Origin: Spirochaetota bacterium
Lineage (GTDB): Bacteria; Spirochaetota; Spirochaetia; Treponematales; UBA12059
Direction: 5' to 3'
Assembly: GCA_018816345.1 (NCBI GenBank)
Contig: JAHIWG010000007.1
Coordinates: forward strand, 1 to 33,927
DNA length: 33,927 nt
The translations under genes were made by a program, and so were the position numbers. Positions 7,661-14,839 of this stretch are shown piece after piece. Position 1 is the stretch's first letter. Each line of letters begins with the position of its first letter. The notes under the pieces were generated by a model. The model worked only from the letters and a program-made list of their open reading frames with translations, had not been told where the DNA came from and made no database searches.

Positions 7661-9708
7661 CGAGGGAAGCGGCCTCGCGGAGCGCCGTCGCCGCCGTCGC
7701 GTTGGCCCTGGCGGCCCTCGCCGCGCCGCTCGCGGCCCAGCCGGCCAAGGGCGCCGACGCGAAGGCCCTCTACGATTCGGGCCTGTCGCTCCTCGCCTCG
7801 GGCGAGACGTACAGGGCCGTCGACGCCTTCACGGAGGCCCTCGCCGTCAACCCGGCGTACGCCGACGCGTGGGCCGCCCTGGCTCGCTGCCAGTACGACC
7901 TGGGCGAGTACGAGCGGGCCGTCGCCTTCGTCAAGGAGTCGTATAGGACCGGGCCCCGCTCCCCGTCGCTCGTCACGCTCGAGGGCTTCGCCCTCGTCGG
8001 GCTGGGGCGGCTGGAGGCAGCCAGGGCCGCGTTCGACGAAGCGCTGGCGCGCCTGCCCAACGATAGGGACGCCCGATTCGGGCTGGCCCTGCTGGACCTC
8101 CGGACGGGCAAGCCGCGCGACGCGAAGGCGCGTCTCTCGGCGTCGCTCAAGTCGGCGCCGCGCGACCCGCGCGCCCTATTGTCCCTGGCGCTCATATCAA
8201 AGGCGGAGGGCCGCGTCGGCGAGACCGCCGCCTACCTCGCCGAGGCGCTCAAGTGGACCTCGGGAGACGCAGACGCCTGCTACGCGGCCGCCGCCCTATT
8301 CGCCGAGCAAGGCGACGCCGTAGAGGCGGCCAGGCTCGCCGGGGCCGCCGTCGAGGCGAGGCCCTCGCACGCCGGAGCCAGGGGCCTGCTCGCCTCGCTC
8401 TACTACGAGAGCGGGGCCCTGGACGAGGCTCGCTCGGTGCTCGACGGCTCCCTGCGCTACGATAGGTCCGACCCTCAGGCCTGGTTCCTCTTAGGCCTCG
8501 TCGAGGCTCAGGCCGGCCGGCGCGCCGAGGCCGAGTACGCGCTCTCGGCGCTCGCGGCCCTGCGGCCAGACGACGAGCTGGCGCGCATCGCCCTCGAGAA
8601 CCTCGTCATGGACGCGACGGGCTTCGAGGATCCGTCGCGCGCGGGCTTAGCCGCGTGGCGCTTCGCCCGCGCCGCCGATTTCGAGCGCCGGCTCCTCTAC
8701 GGCAAGGCGATCGCCGAGTATAGGCGCGGCCTCTCCGTCGATCCCTACGCCAACCAGGGCCGCAGGCGCTACGCGGAGCTCCTGCGCGGCTCCAAGCTGC
8801 CCGCCTCGTACCTCTCGGAGCTGCGCTTCCTCTCGGAGCTAGGCAAGGCCGACCGCGCGCTCTCCGACGCCATAGAGATATACGACAGCCTCCTCGAGGG
8901 CTCGGTCGCCCGAGACTGGAAGGCCGGCGGCGGCGCCCCTCCCTCGAGGCCGTACCGCGTAGCCGTGTTCTCCGTCGGGCCGGGCGGCACTCCGTACCAC
9001 GCGGGTAGCGACATGGTCATAGCCCGGTACCTCAGAGACGCCCTGGCCTTCGAGCCGGGGTTTTCGCCGGAGCGCTCGGCGCCCCGCGTGCCCGGCTTCT
9101 CCGATGCCTTCAGGCTGGCCAGGGAATCGGGCGCGGACTACTTCGTCCTCGTGGGAGTCGCGGAGACGGAACGCGACGTCATCGTCTCGGCGGAGCTCCG
9201 GGCCGCCAGGACGGGCGCCCTCGCGGCGCGCATCGAGGCGCCCCGTTCCGGAAACGACCGCGTCGCGCTGGCGGTAGCCAGGATAGTAGGCGGGATACGC
9301 GAGAACCTGGAGCCCCGGGGCACGTTGCTCGAGCGCAAGGGCAACCTGGCCTTGGTGGACCTCGGACGAGTCGACGGAGTATCCGAGGGCGACGCCTTCC
9401 TCGTGGTCAGGGCCGGGGCCGTCAGCGTGAGGCCGGACGGCTCCGGGCTCGCCTGGAACGACGCGGACGTCGTGGCCCGCATCGTCGCGAAGCGGCTCGA
9501 CGACGAGCTCTTCGAGGGTTCCCTGGAACGCGTCGGGTTCTTCGATAGGGTGAATCCCCGCGACGTCGTAGTGCGGGAGCCGCCGAAACCGGAGCCGCCT
9601 CCCCCCGGGGACAAGCCGGCCGCGAAGCCCGCCGCCGCTCAGCCTCAGCCAGAGGTACCCACGTACGTCTGGAGCGCCCTCTTCGAGAGGGTCAGGAGCT
9701 TGTACTAG
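7657..9708 (+). CDS. Exported TPR-repeat protein
   Basis: From the GTG at 7657 the protein is 683 residues. The start overlaps the corC stop (GTGA). The N-terminus is a typical signal peptide: a short basic region, then an Ala/Leu-rich core ending AAPLAAQ near residue 28. Residues about 35-390 are TPR-like helical pairs (AVDAFTEALAVNPAYADAW and related units). Residues about 433-560 (VAVFSVG, SGADYFVLVGVAE) recall the alpha/beta domain of CsgG/FlgO/TolB-N proteins, a tentative comparison. A Pro/Ala-rich stretch lies near the C-terminus. The frame is open further upstream, but that start would run antiparallel to nothing useful and skip the signal peptide. A periplasmic scaffold or envelope role is plausible; no specific function is known to me. 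Confidence 0.8.
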   Translation: MTREAASRSAVAAVALALAALAAPLAAQPAKGADAKALYDSGLSLLASGETYRAVDAFTEALAVNPAYADAWAALARCQYDLGEYERAVAFVKESYRTGPRSPSLVTLEGFALVGLGRLEAARAAFDEALARLPNDRDARFGLALLDLRTGKPRDAKARLSASLKSAPRDPRALLSLALISKAEGRVGETAAYLAEALKWTSGDADACYAAAALFAEQGDAVEAARLAGAAVEARPSHAGARGLLASLYYESGALDEARSVLDGSLRYDRSDPQAWFLLGLVEAQAGRRAEAEYALSALAALRPDDELARIALENLVMDATGFEDPSRAGLAAWRFARAADFERRLLYGKAIAEYRRGLSVDPYANQGRRRYAELLRGSKLPASYLSELRFLSELGKADRALSDAIEIYDSLLEGSVARDWKAGGGAPPSRPYRVAVFSVGPGGTPYHAGSDMVIARYLRDALAFEPGFSPERSAPRVPGFSDAFRLARESGADYFVLVGVAETERDVIVSAELRAARTGALAARIEAPRSGNDRVALAVARIVGGIRENLEPRGTLLERKGNLALVDLGRVDGVSEGDAFLVVRAGAVSVRPDGSGLAWNDADVVARIVAKRLDDELFEGSLERVGFFDRVNPRDVVVREPPKPEPPPPGDKPAAKPAAAQPQPEVPTYVWSALFERVRSLY

Positions 9709-9713
9709 TGAGG

Positions 9714-9743
9714 AACCCGGACATCCGTCCGGGTTTTCTTTTT
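9714..9743 (+). terminator. Rho-independent terminator of the phoH operon
   Basis: A perfect 9-bp stem pairs AACCCGGAC (9714-9722) with GTCCGGGTT (9727-9735) around the loop ATCC. It is followed directly by a T-rich tail (TTCTTTTTAT). It begins 5 nt after the stop codon of the TPR gene. Confidence 0.93.
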
Positions 9744-9811
9744 ATCTGTCATCTAGTTTACACAAAACGTTTCAATAAACAAAATGAAGCATTCAATTAT
9801 CAAAAAATGGC

Positions 9812-9840
9812 TTGCACAGCTTCGTTACAATGTGTACAAT
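9812..9840 (+). promoter_or_regulatory. Sigma-70-type promoter of gdhA
   Basis: TTGCAC (9812-9817), a 17-nt spacer and TACAAT (9835-9840) form a good promoter, in an AT-rich island (about 9735-9842) that contrasts with the GC-rich coding DNA. The start site would be near 9847. A 6-bp hairpin (ACGGGC-TCG-GCCCGT, 9850-9864) would then sit at the 5' end of the mRNA. Confidence 0.75.
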
Positions 9841-9904
9841 ATCAGTCGGACGGGCTCGGCCCGTACCGAGTTCGCGTCTGTCTAGCTCTACAGAAGGAGG
9901 GCAT

Positions 9905-11251
9905 ATGAACGCTTATATCCGCGAGGTCCTCGATGGCCTCAAGGCCCGTGCTCCGTGGGAGTCCGAGTTCCTGCAGGCCGCCGAGGAAGTCCTCGAGTCG
10001 ATAGCCCCGCTTATCGAGAAGGACCCCAAGTACAAGGCCCAGCGCATACTCGAGCGCATCGTCGAGCCCGAGCGCACCATCATGTTCAGGGTGCCCTGGA
10101 TGAACGACAAGGGCGAGTACATCGTTAACCGCGGCTATCGCGTTCAGTTCAACAGCGCCATCGGCCCGTATAAGGGAGGCATCCGCTTCCATCCGAAGGT
10201 GACGCTCTCCACCCTCAAGTTCCTAGGATTCGAGCAGACGTTCAAGAACAGCCTGACCGGCCTCCCGATGGGCGGCGGCAAGGGCGGCGCCGACTTCGAT
10301 CCCAACGGAAAGAGCGACAACGAGATCATGCGCTTCTGCCAGAGCTTCATGAACGAGCTGTTCCGCCACATAGGCCCCGACACCGACGTTCCCGCCGGGG
10401 ATATCGGCGTGGGCGGGCGCGAGGTCGGCTACATGTTCGGCCAGTACAAGCGCCTGCGCGACGAGTTCACCGGCGTCCTTACCGGCAAGGGCCTGTCCTT
10501 CGGCGGCTCGCTGATCCGCCCCGAGGCGACCGGCTTCGGAGCCATATACTTCACCGAGGAGATGTTCAAGCTCAAGGGCGAGACCCTCGCGGGCAAGACG
10601 ATCTCCGTCTCCGGCTTCGGCAACGTCGCCTGGGGAGCCTGCATCAAGGCCAGCCAGCTGGGGGCCAAGGTCGTCACCGTCTCCGGGCCCGACGGCTACG
10701 TCTACGATCCCGACGGCATCAACACCCCCGAGAAGCACAAGTACCTCGAGGAGATGCTCGTCATAGACCGTAACCGCGTCGAGACCTACGTCAAGAAGTT
10801 CCCGAACGCCAAGTTCTTCGCGGGCAAGCGACCCTGGGAGCAGAAGGTCGACATAGCGATGCCCTGCGCCATCCAGAACGAGCTGTCCGGCGAAGACGCC
10901 CAGGCCCTCGTGAAGAACGGCGTGCAGGCCGTCGTCGAGGTCTCCAACATGGGCTGTACGCCCGAGGCCTGGAAGCTCTTCATCGAGAAGAAGATCCCGT
11001 TCGCCCCGGGCAAGGCCGCCAACGCCGGCGGCGTCGCCACCTCCGGCATCGAGATGAGCCAGAACTCCATGCGCCTCGCGTGGACCGCGGAGGAAGTAGA
11101 CAAGCGCCTCCACGACATCATGATCTACATCCACCAGAACTGCATCGACACCGCCAAGGCCTTCGGGGCCGAGGGCAACTACGTGGTCGGCGGCAACATA
11201 GCCGGCTTCAAGAAGGTCGCCGACGCTATGATCGCCCAGGGCCTGGTATAA
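9905..11251 (+). CDS. gdhA: Glutamate dehydrogenase, hexameric family
   Basis: The 448-residue protein has the normal length for bacterial hexameric glutamate dehydrogenases. It shows PMGGGKGGADF with the catalytic-type lysine K126, GPDTDVPAGDIGVGGRE in the active site, and a Rossmann segment SVSGFGNVAWGA. The reaction is 2-oxoglutarate + NH4+ + NAD(P)H to glutamate. The SGPDGYVYDPDGI after the Rossmann strand resembles, from memory, the NAD-dependent Clostridium symbiosum enzyme, so cofactor choice is open. The ATG at 9905 is set by a strong SD, AAGGAGGG (9894-9901); longer in-frame starts overlap the promoter. It is monocistronic, with its own promoter and terminator. Confidence 0.96.
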   Translation: MNAYIREVLDGLKARAPWESEFLQAAEEVLESIAPLIEKDPKYKAQRILERIVEPERTIMFRVPWMNDKGEYIVNRGYRVQFNSAIGPYKGGIRFHPKVTLSTLKFLGFEQTFKNSLTGLPMGGGKGGADFDPNGKSDNEIMRFCQSFMNELFRHIGPDTDVPAGDIGVGGREVGYMFGQYKRLRDEFTGVLTGKGLSFGGSLIRPEATGFGAIYFTEEMFKLKGETLAGKTISVSGFGNVAWGACIKASQLGAKVVTVSGPDGYVYDPDGINTPEKHKYLEEMLVIDRNRVETYVKKFPNAKFFAGKRPWEQKVDIAMPCAIQNELSGEDAQALVKNGVQAVVEVSNMGCTPEAWKLFIEKKIPFAPGKAANAGGVATSGIEMSQNSMRLAWTAEEVDKRLHDIMIYIHQNCIDTAKAFGAEGNYVVGGNIAGFKKVADAMIAQGLV

Positions 11252-11312
11252 GCCTCGCGGGCGCGCGCGAGGATTCCGCGCGCCCCTATGGTTCGCTCTA
11301 AAAAAGGGGGAA

Positions 11313-11351
11313 CGGCCCGCTCGAGCCATAGGCTCGGGCGGGCCGCTTTTT
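11313..11351 (+). terminator. Rho-independent terminator of gdhA
   Basis: A 15-bp stem (CGGCCCGCTCGAGCC at 11313-11327 with GGCTCGGGCGGGCCG at 11331-11345, one G-T pair) closes an ATA loop. It is followed by C and TTTTT (11347-11351). A run of six As upstream (11300-11305) means some termination could also act on the convergent gntR transcript. Confidence 0.92.
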
Positions 11352-11393
11352 ATGGCTCGCCAAAGGGGCGGAGGCTATCCGTCCCTCGGGCCG

Positions 11394-12128
11394 TCAAGGC
11401 GCTAGGATCTCCAGGCCGGCTCGGTTCGCGGCGTTGATCAGGTGCGTCCGAGTCGCCTGCCGCGCGCCCGGCCCGTCTCGCGCCAATATCGCCTCGCTGA
11501 TGCTCCCGTGCTCTGCCAGCACGAGGGCGGCGCGGGCCGGATCCACCATCGTGCTAAGCCTTAATTCCTTGGCGAGCGCCCCGAGCCTCCCGTGCAGGAA
11601 GTCAAGGAACTCTACGAGGAACGGGTTCTTGCTCGCCCTGGCGATCGCGTCGTTGAACCTCATATGCGCCTCGTCTCCGGGTTCCTCGGCTCTTACGGCC
11701 TCCGCCATCTCGTCGTAATATCGCCGAATGTTCCCGCCACCCTCGTCGTCCAGCCGCTTGGCGGCCAAGGCCGCCGCCTCGGACTCGAGGATTGCCCGCA
11801 TTTCATAGAGAGAGTTGAGCTCCGACCTGGACATGGAGTCGGTGACGTCCGAGAGCCTGAACGCCTCGCGGTTTCCGGGCTTCATTATTACGATGCCGCG
11901 GCCTTGCCGGGAGTCGATTATCCCGTCGTGCTTCAGGCTCGCCAGGGCTTCCCTGAGTACGGTACGGCTCAATCCGTACCGGGCCGCTAGCTCCGTCTCG
12001 GGCGGGAGGCGATCCCCGGGCTTGTACTCGCCAGACCTGATATCCGCGACGATCAACCTCGATACCTGCTTCGATAGTTGCTCGCTCTTCATGACTGTGC
12101 GCCGCACTCCGTCGTACGTTTTCTTCAT
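11394..12128 (-). CDS. FadR/GntR-family transcriptional regulator with FCD domain
   Basis: The 244-residue protein has an N-terminal winged helix (about 14-80) with the GntR signature RLPPETELAARYGLSRTVLR and wing DSRQGRGIVI. A helical FCD ligand domain (about 100-238) follows. Metal-binding FCD proteins usually carry D-x3-H in the helix ending FH; here the same place reads HMRFN, so two ligands are changed, although later histidines (LAEHGS, RTHLINAAN) remain. I chose ATG 12128 because AAAGGG lies about 10 nt upstream; in-frame codons further upstream overlap the promoter. It is divergent from the M29-like/TTT operon and likely controls it and itself through the inverted repeat at 12221-12247, with the transported substrate or a metabolite as effector (inference). 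Confidence 0.88.
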   Translation of the reverse strand: MKKTYDGVRRTVMKSEQLSKQVSRLIVADIRSGEYKPGDRLPPETELAARYGLSRTVLREALASLKHDGIIDSRQGRGIVIMKPGNREAFRLSDVTDSMSRSELNSLYEMRAILESEAAALAAKRLDDEGGGNIRRYYDEMAEAVRAEEPGDEAHMRFNDAIARASKNPFLVEFLDFLHGRLGALAKELRLSTMVDPARAALVLAEHGSISEAILARDGPGARQATRTHLINAANRAGLEILAP

Positions 12129-12214
12129 CCTCGAATCCCTTTCGGCCCAAAACGCGCTGACGCCGTAGTTTGGCATATTCTCGAGGCTGATGCAAAGGGA
12201 TAAACAAGAAAATC

Positions 12215-12243
12215 TTGACATTGTAGTATAATCATACAATACT
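12215..12243 (+). promoter_or_regulatory. Promoter of the M29-like/TTT operon
   Basis: A consensus -35 TTGACA (12215-12220) is followed after 17 nt by AATACT (12238-12243, 4/6 match to the consensus). The operator-like inverted repeat fills the spacer and the -10. On the other strand TTGTAG (12242-12247), a 16-nt spacer and TACAAT (12220-12225) could be the gntR promoter, so the two promoters would overlap face to face. Confidence 0.6.
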
Positions 12244-12247
12244 ACAA
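12221..12247. promoter_or_regulatory. Operator-like inverted repeat, probable GntR site
   Basis: TTGTAGTAT (12221-12229) and ATACTACAA (12239-12247) are perfect 9-bp inverted arms around a 9-nt spacer. A nested GTAT/ATAC pair (12226-12229, 12234-12237) also exists. The TTGTA...TACAA style fits FadR-type operators. Its position over both divergent promoters suggests repression by the adjacent regulator. Confidence 0.65.
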
Positions 12248-12296
12248 AAAATAGTAAACCCTAATACATCCTGTGATTACCTGGGAGGAAGAAATC

Positions 12297-13271
12297 GTGC
12301 GAACTGTGGACGCTTTGATGTTCAAGGGAGCGAGGACGATTCTCGACGTATGCGTCTCCGTGAAACGGGGCGAGAGCGTTTGTATCGTCACCGATCATGC
12401 GAAGGAACCCATCGCCCGCGTTCTCGAGGCGGCGGCTATAGAGCGGGGCGCCGAGACCGTGGTGCTCGTGATGGAACCGAGGGAGAGGGCCGGGCAGGAA
12501 CCTCCGGACGCGATCGCGGCGGCCATGAAGGCGGCCGACATAGTGCTGCTGCCAGTGAGCCGCTCGATCACTCATACGTACGCGGTAAAGGAAGCCGCGG
12601 CGGCCGGCGCCCGCCTCCTCGTGATGACCGACTTCGGCGAGGAGACGCTAGTCCGTGGCGGCATCGAGGCCGATTTCCAGGAGTCGAGGCCGGTATGCAA
12701 GCGCGTCGCGAGCATCCTCGCGGAGGGACGCTCGCTCAGGATCACCTCTCCCGGAGGCACCGATCTTAGCGTCGATATAACGGGCCGCCGGGGCAACGCC
12801 CTGTATTGCATCGTCGAGCCCGGCGAGTTCTCGACGGTCCCGACCATCGAGGCCAATGTCTCGCCGGTGGAAGGCTCCGCGAAAGGCCGTATCGTCGCCG
12901 ACGCGAGCGTCCCATACCTCGGCATAGGGCTCTTGGATGAGCCCATCATAGCGGACGTCGAGGCGGGCCTCATCACGTCCATCCGAGGCGGGAGGCAGGC
13001 TAAGGTCTTGCTAGACGACCTCGAAGGCCACGGCGACCCCGCTAGCTTCAACGTCGCCGAGGTAGGAGTCGGCCTCAACCCTAAATGCCGCATGATCGGC
13101 ATCATGCTCGAGGACGAGGGCGTATTAGGCTCGGCGCATATCGGCATCGGCACGAGCATCACGCTGGGAGGCTCGGTAAAGGCGCCCTGCCATTACGACC
13201 TCCTTATGTGGAACCCGCGGATCGAGGTAGACGGAGTACTGGTCTTCGATAGGGATAAAGTCGTCCTGTAA
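12297..13271 (+). CDS. M29-aminopeptidase/NicX-like metalloenzyme
   Basis: The 324-residue protein resembles the family that includes leucyl aminopeptidase T (M29) and the iron-dependent 2,5-dihydroxypyridine 5,6-dioxygenase NicX. The C-terminal third shows VGLNPKCRMIG, LEDEGVLGSAHIGIG and CHYDLLMWNP. H281, H299 and D301 form a His...His-x-Asp set like that of NicX, as I recall that family. It is shorter than true M29 peptidases (about 400). The reaction is unknown: peptidase, amidohydrolase or ring-cleaving dioxygenase are all possible. The GTG at 12297 is chosen because GGGAGGAA (12283-12290) precedes it; an in-frame GTG at 12273 has no SD. It is first in an operon with tctCBA, pointing to metabolism of the imported substrate. 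Confidence 0.7.
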   Translation: MRTVDALMFKGARTILDVCVSVKRGESVCIVTDHAKEPIARVLEAAAIERGAETVVLVMEPRERAGQEPPDAIAAAMKAADIVLLPVSRSITHTYAVKEAAAAGARLLVMTDFGEETLVRGGIEADFQESRPVCKRVASILAEGRSLRITSPGGTDLSVDITGRRGNALYCIVEPGEFSTVPTIEANVSPVEGSAKGRIVADASVPYLGIGLLDEPIIADVEAGLITSIRGGRQAKVLLDDLEGHGDPASFNVAEVGVGLNPKCRMIGIMLEDEGVLGSAHIGIGTSITLGGSVKAPCHYDLLMWNPRIEVDGVLVFDRDKVVL

Positions 13272-13308
13272 GGGCGAATAATCGACTCGTGCGCTAGGAG
13301 GCTATATC

Positions 13309-14283
13309 ATGGTCCGAAAAGGCAGTCTGTCCGCTTCGCTTATGGTAATGTCTATGTTACTTCTTTGTTCCATGCCGACGGGAGCGGCGCCGGCCTATCC
13401 CGCCAAACCGGTGATCTCGATCGTTCCGTTCTCTGCGGGGGGCGGAAACGATATACTCCTCAGGCTGATCTCGAAGTACGCCAATAAATACCTCGGGCAG
13501 AGTCTCATCGTCGAGAACAAGCCCGGCGCGAGCGGTCAGATAGGCTGGACCGCCCTCTCGAAGGCCAGGCCCGACGGGTATACGATAGGCGCGACGAGCT
13601 TCCCCTCGATGCTGCTCATCAAGGCTCTCCGACCCGAGACGGCCTTCGGGCACGACGACTTCAGGTATATCTGCAACATCCAGATAGATCCTATCGTCTG
13701 GGTAGTCCGGGCCGACGGCGAGCTCAAGACGGCCAAGGATATAGCGGAATTCGCCAAGGCTAATCCCGCTAGGCTCAACGTAGCGGGCGACGGCCCTCAG
13801 AGCAACGTGCAGCTCCAGCACTTGCTCGCGGCGAAGACGCTCGGTTTCTCTACTAATTTCGTGCCGTACAGCGGATCCGGCCCCGCCCTGACGGCGCTGC
13901 TCGGCGGCCACGTAGACATCGCGGTAAGCACCGTCAGCGCGTCGATGCCCCATATCGAGAGCGGCAAGCTACGCGCGGTCGCTCTCTTCCATGAGCAGCG
14001 GCTCGACGCGCTCCGCGATACTCCTACCGCCGGAGAGGTGTTCGGCGTCGATATCCCAGGCGTCGGCACGGCGATACGCGGGCTCGCCGCGCCGAAAGGG
14101 CTCGACTCCGCTAAGGTCGCGATCCTCGAGGAGGCGATAGGGAAGATTTGCCGATCCCCCGAATTCATCGCGGAGGCGTCGTCGCTGGGCATCATCGTGC
14201 GGTTCATGGGGGCCGCGGAGACCGAGGACCTCGTGAGGAAGAACTATCTGCTCGTCGAGGAATACAAGTCGCTACTTAAGTAG
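13309..14283 (+). CDS. tctC: TctC-family periplasmic substrate-binding protein (TTT system)
   Basis: The 324-residue protein begins with a signal peptide (basic MVRKGS, hydrophobic core, cleavage near residue 26-28). The Bug/TctC signatures follow: YPAKPVISIVPFSAGGGND near the mature N-terminus, VENKPGASG, and ARPDGYTIG. TctC proteins bind di- and tricarboxylates or aromatic acids in the periplasm and deliver them to TctAB. AGGAGG (13296-13301) lies 7 nt before the ATG. The gene follows the NicX-like gene by 37 nt. Ligand specificity cannot be read from the sequence. Confidence 0.93.
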   Translation: MVRKGSLSASLMVMSMLLLCSMPTGAAPAYPAKPVISIVPFSAGGGNDILLRLISKYANKYLGQSLIVENKPGASGQIGWTALSKARPDGYTIGATSFPSMLLIKALRPETAFGHDDFRYICNIQIDPIVWVVRADGELKTAKDIAEFAKANPARLNVAGDGPQSNVQLQHLLAAKTLGFSTNFVPYSGSGPALTALLGGHVDIAVSTVSASMPHIESGKLRAVALFHEQRLDALRDTPTAGEVFGVDIPGVGTAIRGLAAPKGLDSAKVAILEEAIGKICRSPEFIAEASSLGIIVRFMGAAETEDLVRKNYLLVEEYKSLLK

Positions 14284-14321
14284 GCGCCTATCGCAGGCTT
14301 CGGACGGCGTCGGCTGCTCGA

Positions 14322-14335
14322 GCGCGCCGGCGCGC
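14322..14335. other. GC palindrome between tctC and tctB
   Basis: GCGCGCCGGCGCGC is a perfect 14-bp palindrome in the 75-nt gap. As RNA it could form a 5-bp stem with a CCGG loop. Hairpins after binding-protein genes often stabilise that part of the mRNA; such a role here is speculative. Confidence 0.3.
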
Positions 14336-14358
14336 CGTTCGATAAACGGAGAACAACG

Positions 14359-14808
14359 ATGACGAATACCTCCATACGCAGGGAATTGGCTTTTTCCGGC
14401 TCGATGCTCGCGCTTTCGATCGCATTGTCGATAAAGGCCTTTACGTATCCCGCCGAGTCGGCGCAATTCCCCCGGTTCCTCACTGTCCTGCAGGTTCTAT
14501 TCTCGGCGGGCCTCCTCGTCAGGAGCATCGTCGGGCGAAGGGGCGAGCCGCCTCGCGACGAGCCCGGGCGGCGTCCCTCGCTCATAGCGCCCCTGGCGGT
14601 CTTCTCGTCCCTCGGCCTCTATATAGTCTGCATACAGTACCTCGGCTACTTCGTGAGCACCGCGCTTTTCCTTGCTATAAGCATGATCTATCTCGGCCGT
14701 CATAGGCCCCTCGTCGTATTCGGCGCTACCGCGGCCTTCATCCTGGTCGTGTATTCGCTTTTCGTGCTGTTCATCGGCGTACGGCTTCCCAGAGGGATGC
14801 TCTTTTAG
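14359..14808 (+). CDS. tctB: TctB-family small membrane subunit (TTT system)
   Basis: The 149-residue hydrophobic protein has four likely membrane helices: about 11-29, 35-52, 76-96 and 105-145, the last stretch long enough to be split. Size and position between tctC and tctA match TctB, the small, poorly conserved subunit of the tripartite tricarboxylate transporter. GGAG (14348-14351) lies 7 nt before the ATG. Assignment relies partly on context because the family has few fixed residues. Confidence 0.85.
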   Translation: MTNTSIRRELAFSGSMLALSIALSIKAFTYPAESAQFPRFLTVLQVLFSAGLLVRSIVGRRGEPPRDEPGRRPSLIAPLAVFSSLGLYIVCIQYLGYFVSTALFLAISMIYLGRHRPLVVFGATAAFILVVYSLFVLFIGVRLPRGMLF

Positions 14809-14839
14809 CTAATGCCCGAACGGGAGAAGGTAAAGCATT

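Noticed and set aside
9812-9904. An N-terminal extension of GdhA by 31 residues
   Set aside because: The longer start begins at the -35 element of the promoter, and the perfect SD lies before ATG 9905, which gives the normal family length.
10223-11329. A 368-residue open frame on the minus strand across gdhA
   Set aside because: It is an antisense shadow of a clearly conserved gene and runs through the gdhA terminator; composition is not protein-like.
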